Shown here piece by piece: positions 9,286 through 18,254 of a stretch of DNA of 35,185 nucleotides. The notes under the pieces are model-generated. The model saw nothing but the letters and a program-made list of their open reading frames with translations, made no database searches and was not told where the DNA came from. This DNA is from an uncultured Cytophagales bacterium (GTDB lineage: Bacteria; Bacteroidota; Bacteroidia; Cytophagales; UBA9547): contig CAMFLX010000037.1 of NCBI GenBank assembly GCA_945957555.1, positions 1 through 35,185 on the forward strand, read 5' to 3'. How positions within the stretch are numbered: position 1 is the stretch's first letter; every line of letters begins with the position of its first letter. A program made the translations under genes and the position numbers.

Positions 9286-12200
9286 TTACCAGAATTTCTT
9301 TTCTTTTCCAAAATCGATCATCATGGATGCCAGCTGTTCGTCAAGAGCTTGCCAATGGATGTCAAGTTGATCCATAATGCCTTGGGTTCTGTCAGAAACC
9401 AGCATAACGTTACTTTCATTTATTTCCAAAATTCTGACATTTACGATGATGTGCTCAATAAATTCTTTCATGTTTGGATCCTCGTACTTTTGAAGTATGA
9501 GGTGTGGGAACTCCTCTGTAGATACCAATCTGACTTCTGGGAAATTTGGTTTGATCAACATGTGGTAAAGATCATTGAGGCTATATGCCTTAGCGTTATA
9601 AACATGGAAGACATCGTTGATCAAGCATTTCTGTTGAGCAAACTTCAATATGGCTTCAGCAGTGGTATTTATAAAGGAGAAATCGTAAAACTTGTGTTTC
9701 ATGTCTGGCATGATCCCAAGGTTGATGAATGACCTCAGTAACATGTAAAATGCACTGTTTTCTGTGTTTTCCTGAAACTTTCCAGTTTTATTATTGAACA
9801 CTAAATTTCCAACTCTGTAGACGGAAGCTTCTACGCCATCTTCCATAGCTTGAAATATGATTTTTTCAGCTTCAAGTTTTGATTGGAGATATACGGTATT
9901 GTTTTCATCAGGGATGGTATCTACTCGGTCATATTCGCTAAACACATAGCCTTGTCCAAAAGAGACCCCTGCTGTAGATACATGGTGTAAACGTTTGGTT
10001 CTATTGGTTTTAGCTAGTTTCACAAGTTCTTGAACGCCTCTTGTATTTCCTTGATAATCTGCTTCTTGTCCATAGTGTTTTACATTGGCGGCAGGGTTTA
10101 CTATCGTATCGATTTTGGAGGACAACCATTGATATGTTTCTTCGTCCAAACCAAGATTTGGTTTGGCCATATCGCTGGCTAAGGCAAATATTCTATGTGA
10201 ATGGCTGTTATAAAATTGATCTCCGAAGTAAAATCCAATCTTTTGGATGATCCGAAGTTTTGCAGAGGAGTTGTTGTCTGCCCTTATGAGTACATGAACG
10301 TTGGCAGATGTATTTACAATGAATTCTCTCAATAAATGAATACCTAAGTAGCCCGTACTGCCAGTGAGCAATACTTCTTCTATTTTGCATTCTTCACCTG
10401 GAAGCACAAAATTGTCTTGTTCTATTTTTGCTTTATACCAGGCTTTCTTTTCATTAGCTTTTTGGATCGTTTCTTTGTCTAAAGGTTCTTCTTTAAGCTT
10501 AATGAGCGTTTCTAAAAGGTTATCTTTTTTATAAGCCAAATTAGCAGAAAGCTCTCTGATTGTAGGGTATTTGAATAAATGTGTAAGCTTAAGTTCAAAG
10601 TTTTTTGAAAGTTTGTGCAAAACCTTCATTGCTTTGAGCGAATGTCCCCCAAGTTCAAAGAAGTTATCATTAATACTTATAATGGGCAGATCAAGCACTT
10701 CCTTCCATATCTCCACCAATTGTTCTTGGATTTCGTTTTCAGGCCCCGCAAATGTGTTTTTACTCAAAGGTACGAGGTCTGGGAGTTTGGCGATATCAAG
10801 TTTGCCATTGGCGTTTAGTGGAAGTGCGTCCAATTGTATTAAGGCCGAAGGAATCATGTATTCGGGTAACTTGTCGCCCAATATTGACAATATCTCTTCA
10901 TTATTGAGTGTGTTCGTTGCTGTATAATAGCCAATTAATGACTTGTCTCCATTATTATCTTTTTTAACAATCACTCTAGCCTCACGAATACTGTTGATTT
11001 TAAGTAATTCATTTTCTATTTCAGTGAGTTCTATCCTGAAACCTCTGATTTTGACTTGGGTGTCTACTCTGCCTATAAATTCAATCTCGTAGTTTTCATT
11101 CCAACGAACGAGATCTCCAGTGTAATATAGTTTTTCGCCTTTAATAAACGGATTTTCGACGAAGCGTTGTTGTGTGAGTTCTGGGCTATTGAGATAGCCT
11201 AAAGCTACTCCATCACCTCCTACATATAATACCCCCTCAGCACCTTGCATTACAAGTTTTTGGTTTTGGTCTAATACATAACACGTAGAGTTGCTAATGG
11301 GCTTGCCTATAGGAACAGCACCTTTATGGGTTCCTGTTACTAAATAACAGGTGGAGAATACCGTGTTTTCTGTAGGCCCATATATATTGTTAATTTGAGT
11401 AGTATGATTGCGGAGCATGAGTTTATTCAAGTGGTGGGTAGACATAGCTTCCCCTCCGGCCAACACATATTTCAAATCAGAAAAGACGTCAATATCCTGC
11501 TCTATGAGGGCTATGAAAGCAGCTGTAATCACAAAGGAAGTGGTGATTTTGTGCTCTTTGATATAAGCTTTAAGCTTAGCTGCATTCAAGAAGGTTTCAT
11601 GGTCAATAATATGCATCGCAAGGCCATTTGTAAGGGTGCCCCAGATGTCAAAAGTAGAGGCGTCAAATTCCATAGGACCTGCTTGGAGGATTTTGTCTCC
11701 TTTGTCGAATGGGACATAGTTAGTATTCATAACCACCCTTAATACGTTTTTATGCGATGCCATTACTCCTTTAGGTTTGCCAGTAGAGCCTGAGGTGTAA
11801 ATGACGTAGGCCATTTCATTGGCATTGGTCGTTATAGTTGGGGAGAGCATTGTGCTATATTGGTCCAACTCTTTGATAGAGTGTTGACTTTTGTGACTTT
11901 TATGAGTTGTTTGTATTACGGTTTTGTCCACCACAAGAAAGGCATCATATCGAAATCTTGTAAGCTCGTTTTCAATAGTACCAATTTTGTCTGAGAATTC
12001 TACTTTGTGAATACCTGGTATTAACGACCTAAGATCTTCGAAATATTCTTTGGCGTAGAAAATTTCATTGCTGAAATCAGTTTTTACCTTGTAACCTTTG
12101 CCAATATTATTGTTCTTGAATAGATTTAAAGATTCTATGAACGTCTCTCTTGTGGCTTCGTTCATAATATCTCCAATAAATAAAAGACCTTTGTCTTTCA

Positions 12201-13851
12201 TAAGATGTACGGCCTTTGTAAGCACATCAGTGAGGTAATTGTGTCCTTCGAAACATTGTATCACACTGTTAATAATGACTATGTCGAAATCTTTCTCCTC
12301 GATTTGGTCTATTTCATGCGCAGGTAGGCCTTTTAGTTTTATATTGGTAAACTTTTTTTGATTTACAATTTCCTGATTCCTCTCTATAATTACTCTTGAG
12401 ATGTCAGTACCATAGTAGAGTGCGGTATGAGGCGCTAGTTCAAACATGCTTATTCCTGATGCGCATCCAATCTCTAGAACTCTAGTGGATTTGTTTATAT
12501 TCGGCATTAGTTTTTTGACGATATTGTCTCGGTATTCATCCATCTCTTCTCTAGAAATGTTCTCGCCAGTATAGCTATTTTGCCATCCACCACCTTCTAT
12601 GTCATCTTTGGCTTTTTCTCCAACGTATTCCCAAAGCTTTCGGTCGTTTAGTTCGTTTTTGAAACTGATTTCTTCCTTTTCAAGATGACAATCATGGGTG
12701 TCTATGCATAAGAAAGTTTCAAAGCCCTGACATTCCCATTGTAGTTTATTGAGGAGTTTAATATGGTTTTTGGATGAGATAATGATTTTCAGGCCAGAAT
12801 CATTTATAATCATTCTAATACGGTCTGATGGGTATTTGGGCGATAGTGGCAAATAAGCGCCACCAGCCTTAAGGATGCCCAACATACATGCTACAGAAAT
12901 GGGTGACTTGGGTAGGAGTATCCCTACTAAGGCACCTTTGGGAAGGTGTTGAGAGTGTAGTAGGTATTTTGCAATTCGATCAGAATAGAGATCGAGGTCT
13001 TGGTAGGTTAAGGAGTCTGTTCCCATCACTACTGCAATTTCATGAGGAGATTTTAGTGCCCATTTTTTGAATTCTGCTACTAAATTCGAATTTGATGGAT
13101 AAGGTTTGTGTGTGTTGTTTAGCTCGTTCAAGAGAATCTTCTCCTCATGCGCTTCGACAAAATTAAGTTCGTCTACACTTTGGATCGCATTGGATAATAA
13201 GGTTTGAACGAAGTAGAGGTATTTTTTGCCTATTATAGCTATGAATTCTTTGGAGAATAGGAGTGCGTTGTACTTGATTTCTAATTTGAGATTGGTTTCG
13301 TTTTTGTCGAAAACGAAATCAAGTTCTGTTCTTCTATATTCATGGTGAATATCGTTAAGAATGAGTCCTGTTTTAGGGGTTTTGAAGTACTCTATTTCCT
13401 CAAGTGGGTAGTGTTGGTTGTGATAAACCGCTGCAATTGTTTCCTTTTCCTTGAGTAGGATCTCTTTGAAGGTACTTTTTGGTGATATATTGGTATATAT
13501 GGGTAGAATTTGAGGGTTTTCAAGGAGCCCCAATTGGTCTTTGTTAGTAGCAGGAATCCCTATTTCAAGTGATGTTTGGCCAGTATACTTGTACAGCATG
13601 ATTTTGTAAGCACTAGCTAAAATCACAAATAATGCATCGAAATTGTTTTTTGATGCTTTTTCAAGGAGCATATTGGTGTTGTCTGGAAATACAAAAGAGA
13701 AAGAGCCTCCTTCGTAATTTGGTGTTGGATAAAAGCTGTAAGGTAATCGGGTTTCTTCTTGTTTGTTCGTTAATTCTTTCAGCCAGAATTCCTTTGCAGT
13801 TGCAAATTCGGGTAAAGACAGCAAATGTCTTTTGTCAAAGATTTTTTCCAT
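9286..13851 (-). CDS. NRPS module 2: half-condensation / adenylation with inserted methyltransferase / PCP / terminal reductase
   Basis: A 1521-residue synthetase. Residues 1-235 resemble only the C-terminal half of a condensation domain and contain no HHxxxDG. The adenylation domain starts near 245. After core motif a2 (LKAGGAYLPL, about 325-333) it is interrupted at about 395-660 by a SAM methyltransferase (SYTGE lead-in; VLEIGCASG at about 456-464), then resumes with a3 (YTSGSTGKPKGV, about 683-694), a5 (NIYGPTEN), a7 (YYTGD), a8 (GRVDTQVKIRGFRIEL) and a10 (NANGKLD). A carrier protein follows (LGGHSLKA, about 1066-1073) with the phosphopantetheine serine. The C-terminus is a thioester reductase (NAD(P)-binding GSTGYLG about 1162-1168; catalytic YLQSK about 1319-1323). 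The by-eye pocket code DAFFLGIVFK resembles Ile/Val pockets. All catalytic motifs of A, MT, PCP and reductase look intact. It should load, methylate, accept residue 1 from module 1, and release by NAD(P)H reduction to an aldehyde (or alcohol). Confidence 0.93.
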   Translation of the reverse strand: MEKIFDKRHLLSLPEFATAKEFWLKELTNKQEETRLPYSFYPTPNYEGGSFSFVFPDNTNMLLEKASKNNFDALFVILASAYKIMLYKYTGQTSLEIGIPATNKDQLGLLENPQILPIYTNISPKSTFKEILLKEKETIAAVYHNQHYPLEEIEYFKTPKTGLILNDIHHEYRRTELDFVFDKNETNLKLEIKYNALLFSKEFIAIIGKKYLYFVQTLLSNAIQSVDELNFVEAHEEKILLNELNNTHKPYPSNSNLVAEFKKWALKSPHEIAVVMGTDSLTYQDLDLYSDRIAKYLLHSQHLPKGALVGILLPKSPISVACMLGILKAGGAYLPLSPKYPSDRIRMIINDSGLKIIISSKNHIKLLNKLQWECQGFETFLCIDTHDCHLEKEEISFKNELNDRKLWEYVGEKAKDDIEGGGWQNSYTGENISREEMDEYRDNIVKKLMPNINKSTRVLEIGCASGISMFELAPHTALYYGTDISRVIIERNQEIVNQKKFTNIKLKGLPAHEIDQIEEKDFDIVIINSVIQCFEGHNYLTDVLTKAVHLMKDKGLLFIGDIMNEATRETFIESLNLFKNNNIGKGYKVKTDFSNEIFYAKEYFEDLRSLIPGIHKVEFSDKIGTIENELTRFRYDAFLVVDKTVIQTTHKSHKSQHSIKELDQYSTMLSPTITTNANEMAYVIYTSGSTGKPKGVMASHKNVLRVVMNTNYVPFDKGDKILQAGPMEFDASTFDIWGTLTNGLAMHIIDHETFLNAAKLKAYIKEHKITTSFVITAAFIALIEQDIDVFSDLKYVLAGGEAMSTHHLNKLMLRNHTTQINNIYGPTENTVFSTCYLVTGTHKGAVPIGKPISNSTCYVLDQNQKLVMQGAEGVLYVGGDGVALGYLNSPELTQQRFVENPFIKGEKLYYTGDLVRWNENYEIEFIGRVDTQVKIRGFRIELTEIENELLKINSIREARVIVKKDNNGDKSLIGYYTATNTLNNEEILSILGDKLPEYMIPSALIQLDALPLNANGKLDIAKLPDLVPLSKNTFAGPENEIQEQLVEIWKEVLDLPIISINDNFFELGGHSLKAMKVLHKLSKNFELKLTHLFKYPTIRELSANLAYKKDNLLETLIKLKEEPLDKETIQKANEKKAWYKAKIEQDNFVLPGEECKIEEVLLTGSTGYLGIHLLREFIVNTSANVHVLIRADNNSSAKLRIIQKIGFYFGDQFYNSHSHRIFALASDMAKPNLGLDEETYQWLSSKIDTIVNPAANVKHYGQEADYQGNTRGVQELVKLAKTNRTKRLHHVSTAGVSFGQGYVFSEYDRVDTIPDENNTVYLQSKLEAEKIIFQAMEDGVEASVYRVGNLVFNNKTGKFQENTENSAFYMLLRSFINLGIMPDMKHKFYDFSFINTTAEAILKFAQQKCLINDVFHVYNAKAYSLNDLYHMLIKPNFPEVRLVSTEEFPHLILQKYEDPNMKEFIEHIIVNVRILEINESNVMLVSDRTQGIMDQLDIHWQALDEQLASMMIDFGKEKKFW

Positions 13852-13946
13852 GAGGTAGTGAAATTTAGAGTTATTAGTTTGAAAAATTACTTAGTAGAGA
13901 ACTTCTGTAAAAAGATCTATCCTAGTATATTGAAAATTGTTTTTGC

Positions 13947-16900
13947 TTAAAGATCAAATTCTATATCATCAATATGTTTGTCTTCGTTATTGATTATCGT
14001 TTTTATTTTTTTCATATCTTCTTCTGTTGTTAATGGTATATCCACCAGTAAGGTGGATGGTTTTGTCAAGGCCCGTTCTAGTATTTGAATATAACTTTCA
14101 GTTAATTTGGAAATCGTATTATGTTTGTATAAGTGAGTATTATATTCTACCTCGATTAGGAACGTCTCTTTACGTTCAACAATGAAGAATGAAAAGTCGA
14201 ACTTTGACGTTGCTGTTGCATTTTCGTATTTCATTTGCAATCCTTCTATTGGGTTGTCGTTGAAGAAGTTTATGTTCTGGACTACGAAAAGAGTATCTAT
14301 AAGGGGTATTTTTGAGGCGTTACCACTTAATCCCAGTTTTGCGACAAGAGATTCAAACGGATATTCTTGATGCTCAAATGATTCAAGTACCATTTGTTTG
14401 GTAGTTTGTGCGAATTCGTCAAATGTTATTTTAGGAGGTACTTGAGTTCGTAATGGTAATATGTTTACAAACATTCCCATCATTTCCTGTATTTCATCTC
14501 TTTGTCTGTTAGCTACAGCCGTTCCAATCACTAAATCTTGTTGTTGGGTATATTTTGCAAGCAATAGATAATAATTCGCCAATAAGAGTTGATAGATAGA
14601 TATATCATGGTCAAGAGCATATTTTTTTATTGTTGCGCTTAGGCCAGGATTTATTTCCATACTAATACGTGATCCATCAAAGTTTTTTGTGCTGGTTTTT
14701 ATGTAGTCAGTAGGCATGTTCCATTTGGGGATAGTTTGATATTTTTCTATCCAAAATTGTTCATGTTCTTTGAAGTAGTCGTTTAGCCCGTATTGTATTT
14801 TTTCCCATTCAGCGTAGTCTTTGTATTGGAAATGGACTGGTTTTAATTCTTGTCCTTCAAGTAATTGTACGAATTCTTTTGCCAAAATCCCCATAGAAGT
14901 ACCATCAGCAATAATATGATGTGTGTCAAAAATAATCGCTACACCTCCTTGTTGGATCGTGTAATAACCCACTCTGAGAATAGGAGCCACATTTAAGTCG
15001 AAAGGGCGTACAAATTCTTTTGCGATCCAATCCATTTCTGTTAGATCTATAGCCCCTTGCGTAAGTTCGATCTCTATGTCAGGTAAAATCTGTTGGACTA
15101 TCTCGTCATATTGAATATCAAATCTGGTGCGAAGTACTTCATGACGTTGGGCCAATTGCTTTAGCGCTAGCATTACTGCACTTTGTGAGACTGTTCTTTC
15201 AAATTTTAATACGATGGATACATTGTAGCTTATATCTATTTTGTCCGTGCTGTTCATAACATACATCCTTTTCTGTGCAGCAGAAGTAGCATAGTAATTT
15301 TGTATGGGTGCATGTGTGAGCTTGTTATAGGTTGTTTTGTTGTTTTGTTGTATATTCTTTAAAATGTCCTGAATTTTTGGTTGTTTGTAGATGTCTGCTA
15401 CTGATAACTTGATACCAAACTCCTTGCTGATTTTAACACAAAGGGATGCTGCTTTTAAAGAATGACCACCAATTACGAAAAAGTTATCGGTAGGTATTAT
15501 GTTGTTGATGCCGAGGAGCTCCTTGCAAATGTCTAGGAATTTTTTTCCAATTTCCCCAGAATATGGGTTATCTTGCTGAGTAATAAAACTATTTATTTCG
15601 AAGGGTGAGGGCAAAACGCTCTTGTCTATTTTTCCGTTTTTTGTAATTTTGAATTCTGGTATTTGTATGAACCAGTGTGGAACCATAAAGCTCGGAAGTT
15701 CTTGGAGAAGTTGCTCTCTGAGTCTTTCTGGTGAAAGTTGCTCGGATGCAGTGTAATAAGCGCAAAGATATTTCTCGTTGTTGTGTTGTTGAACATTAAC
15801 GAGAACGCTTTTAATTTTTTTGTTTTGAGTCATTGAAAACTCAATTGCTCCTAGTTCGATACGATGGCCAGCTATTTTGACTTGTTGGTCTTTTCGTCCA
15901 AAGACCACAATACTGCCATCGTTCAATTCTTTAACAATATCCCCAGTTTTGTAAAGTCGTTCGCCTCTCTTGTTGGGGTTATCAATAAAAGAACTTTGAG
16001 TGAGTTCGGGTTTGTTTTTGTAGCCTCTGGCCAGTCCTACGCCAGAAACGCACAATTCTCCAGGTTCCCCTTGTTTTACAGGTTTCATATTCTCATCCAT
16101 TATATAGAACTTCATATTGGGGATGGATTTACCTACTGGAATATAGTTTTCATAAGCTTCGTGTGGATTTACTTGGTATAGCGATATACATACTGAAGCT
16201 TCTGTTGGGCCATAAGCATTAAAGTATTTTTTGCTGTGACTATAGTGTATGGCGTCAGCAACATTGCAAGCCTCTCCAGCGGTGACAATAGTTTTGACTG
16301 TTTTGAATTCGGGCCTTTCTAGGCTATTAAGAAAAACAGGAGGAAGGAGGATAAAGGTCAATTTTTGGTCATTAACATAGTCGATAAACAATTGTCTGTC
16401 AATAATGTGGCTTTTGGGGATCAAGACCAGGGTCGCACCAGACAGGAGTGCTATGAAGATTTCATATACAGATGCGTCAAATGAAATAGAAGCAAATTGT
16501 AGTACCCTTTCACCAGGTCTCAGATCGTATGTGATAATTTGAGAAAGACACATGTTAACAAAACCTCTGTGTTCGACCATAACACCTTTCGGCGTGCCTG
16601 TAGAACCTGATGTGTAAATCATGTAGGCCAAACTTTGGCCAGTCGTTGGTATTGCCGGGTTTAGGTCGGTTGGTTCTGTGGCTTCATTGATATTAATTTC
16701 GGAGATATGTTTATGGCTACCTTTTGCGATGGCAGATGTGATAAGGTATTTTGTTTCACTATCTTCAAGCATGTAGTTGATTCTTGTTTCTGGGTAGGTG
16801 GGGTCGATAGGAAGATAAGCCGCTCCAGCTTTCATAATACCAAGTATAGCGATGATCATCTCAATACTTCTATCTAGTTTTATGGCTACTATTTCTTCCT

Positions 16901-17111
16901 GTTTAATTCCTTTTTGAATTAATTTGTTGGCTAATCCATTTGCCCTTGCATTAAGTTCTTTATAAGTTATAGAAGAATTTTCTAATGTAATGGCCTCTTG
17001 ATCAGGATTCAGCTCTGCTATGAGTTCGAATTCTGAATGGATTTTAAAAAAATCATTTATTTTGGGTGTGAAAGATGTTGGTTTTGTAGTATTACGGAGT
17101 ACTTTATGCAT
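13947..17111 (-). CDS. NRPS module 1: adenylation / PCP / condensation (initiation synthetase)
   Basis: About 1054 residues from the ATG at 17111; an upstream in-frame TTG at 17138 would add nine residues. Domain order is A, PCP, C. The A domain shows a2 (MKAGAAYLPID), a3 (YTSGSTGTPKGV), a5 (NAYGPTEASV), a7 (LYKTGD), a8 (GRKDQQVKIAGHRIEL) and a10 (KNGKID). The PCP has IGGHSLKA (about residue 546-553). A full condensation domain follows, with catalytic HHIIADG (about 729-735) and later FVNILPLRT and YPFESLV blocks. There is no domain before A, so this is a starter module whose C domain joins its amino acid to the one on the next protein. The by-eye code DAYLVAAVCK resembles aromatic-residue pockets (GrsA Phe is DAWTIAAICK). 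The stop is 95 nt upstream of module 2, in the same orientation, so they form one operon. Confidence 0.93.
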   Translation of the reverse strand: MHKVLRNTTKPTSFTPKINDFFKIHSEFELIAELNPDQEAITLENSSITYKELNARANGLANKLIQKGIKQEEIVAIKLDRSIEMIIAILGIMKAGAAYLPIDPTYPETRINYMLEDSETKYLITSAIAKGSHKHISEININEATEPTDLNPAIPTTGQSLAYMIYTSGSTGTPKGVMVEHRGFVNMCLSQIITYDLRPGERVLQFASISFDASVYEIFIALLSGATLVLIPKSHIIDRQLFIDYVNDQKLTFILLPPVFLNSLERPEFKTVKTIVTAGEACNVADAIHYSHSKKYFNAYGPTEASVCISLYQVNPHEAYENYIPVGKSIPNMKFYIMDENMKPVKQGEPGELCVSGVGLARGYKNKPELTQSSFIDNPNKRGERLYKTGDIVKELNDGSIVVFGRKDQQVKIAGHRIELGAIEFSMTQNKKIKSVLVNVQQHNNEKYLCAYYTASEQLSPERLREQLLQELPSFMVPHWFIQIPEFKITKNGKIDKSVLPSPFEINSFITQQDNPYSGEIGKKFLDICKELLGINNIIPTDNFFVIGGHSLKAASLCVKISKEFGIKLSVADIYKQPKIQDILKNIQQNNKTTYNKLTHAPIQNYYATSAAQKRMYVMNSTDKIDISYNVSIVLKFERTVSQSAVMLALKQLAQRHEVLRTRFDIQYDEIVQQILPDIEIELTQGAIDLTEMDWIAKEFVRPFDLNVAPILRVGYYTIQQGGVAIIFDTHHIIADGTSMGILAKEFVQLLEGQELKPVHFQYKDYAEWEKIQYGLNDYFKEHEQFWIEKYQTIPKWNMPTDYIKTSTKNFDGSRISMEINPGLSATIKKYALDHDISIYQLLLANYYLLLAKYTQQQDLVIGTAVANRQRDEIQEMMGMFVNILPLRTQVPPKITFDEFAQTTKQMVLESFEHQEYPFESLVAKLGLSGNASKIPLIDTLFVVQNINFFNDNPIEGLQMKYENATATSKFDFSFFIVERKETFLIEVEYNTHLYKHNTISKLTESYIQILERALTKPSTLLVDIPLTTEEDMKKIKTIINNEDKHIDDIEFDL

Positions 17112-17373
17112 ATTTATAGTGTTTGAAAGTTTAGACAATAAAATTTAATCACAAGAAGCTATTCCCTCTGCCAATAATGACAAGGGTGCTTATGGTGTAA
17201 TGATCAGTAGCAATATTGAATTGGGTGTTATGGACCTATCGGTCTTTTGTGAGTGCTCATATTCTAGATAGTTTAACGTGTCATATTAATTGCATTTAGA
17301 AATAATAGTGATTACTAATACTATTTCATTTGAAATTATTACCTCAATATTTGAAAGATAGTTTTTATAATGT

Positions 17374-17402
17374 GGGTATTTGTTGATCAACAACAAATAC
17401 CC
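17374..17402 (-). terminator. Strong hairpin between the STAS-like gene and the NRPS genes
   Basis: The 12-bp perfect arms GGGTATTTGTTG (17374-17385) and CAACAAATACCC (17391-17402) have a five-base loop, 32 nt beyond the STAS-like stop on the minus strand. No T-run follows on the minus strand, so it may be a weak terminator, an attenuator that lowers NRPS read-through, or an RNA-stability element. The other sequence in the 323-nt gap (17112-17434) shows no gene and no clear promoter motif. Confidence 0.45.
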
Positions 17403-17434
17403 TAGTTTAGTCTGGATGCTTTTTTCTTGATTAC

Positions 17435-17827
17435 TTATTCCAGCAACCAAGCTTTGGCATCTTGAATGTTGTTGAAATTCTGGATTTCTATTTCTTGGTT
17501 CGCTACTGTGGCTAATATTTTTTTCGCCGATGCTTGTCCAAAAATATCATCTGCCATAATCACCGCTTGCTTATGGTAACAACCTCCTGTTACTGCTTTA
17601 ACAAGCCATTCGGTACTGGCCCATTCTTGATCAGCCATAGCAATTACTTTCATTGCCTTGATATCTGAAACCCAATTTTTAATTTTATACTTTTTGGCGA
17701 TTTCCAATGATTTAGTTAGTGCATCCCTGTACTTCTCACTTGGAATAAAGCCAGTCCAAGTGATTAATAGTGCTGTAGAATCGTTTATTAATTCAACTTT
17801 TACAAACTCATTTTCGAATTGTTTCAT
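17435..17827 (-). CDS. Small STAS/SpoIIAA-like domain protein
   Basis: A 130-residue soluble protein with alternating strands and helices. The N-terminal strand is VKVELINDSTALLITWTG. A helix with YRDALTKSLEIAKKYKIK follows, then NWVSDIKAMKVI, and it ends in DAKAWLL. This layout resembles the small STAS/SEC14-like (SpoIIAA-fold) proteins common in Bacteroidota, in which the NWVSD segment is the usual central strand. No catalytic motif and no secretion signal can be seen. It is the first gene on the minus strand side of the NRPS cluster, 323 nt upstream of the module 1 ATG and separated from it by a strong hairpin. A regulatory or chaperone role in the cluster is only a guess; it could equally be an unrelated resident gene. 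Confidence 0.7.
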   Translation of the reverse strand: MKQFENEFVKVELINDSTALLITWTGFIPSEKYRDALTKSLEIAKKYKIKNWVSDIKAMKVIAMADQEWASTEWLVKAVTGGCYHKQAVIMADDIFGQASAKKILATVANQEIEIQNFNNIQDAKAWLLE

Positions 17828-18254
17828 GCTAATATTTATTTTTACATTATTTTCTGAAAATTCAATTAGACGGAGCCTACTCTTTGAGTAACGCGTTCAA
17901 TAGAATACTTACCTGTAGTTTACAGGATAGTTATATATTTGAATGGTTACTTTAGAGTCTAGTGTTAGATGACAATGGTAAATTCTTCAGTTTACCACCC
18001 TCTTCGAAATTTTAGCATTTGATCGATTAATTCAAGCACATTTGCTAATTAAGGTCTAGTTACGTGTGAAATATGATTAAGGTTGTTGTTTTAAAGTAAT
18101 AGTGTATGTAATTTGTTTGAATTTTGATAATTATGTAAATTGTTGATAATAAGTATTTTGGTGTTATTTTCTAGTATGGGATATTTTGTTTTTAATGGAT
18201 ATTATATAAAATATTCTATAAAAAATGTTAGTTACGGGATTTTTTTATTGAAAA
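17828..18254. promoter_or_regulatory. AT-rich divergent control region of the NRPS cluster with two inverted repeats
   Basis: This 427-nt gap separates the minus-strand STAS-like gene from the plus-strand thioesterase gene and must hold the start signals for both. No protein-coding or RNA gene is visible. Two dyads stand out: CCTGTA / TACAGG with a 3-nt spacer (17912-17926), and TGGTAAA / TTTACCA with an 8-nt spacer (17976-17997). Either could bind a dimeric regulator. No exact TAnnTTTG box was found; near-matches such as TAATTTG and TATTTTG occur at about 18108-18165. Confidence 0.4.
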
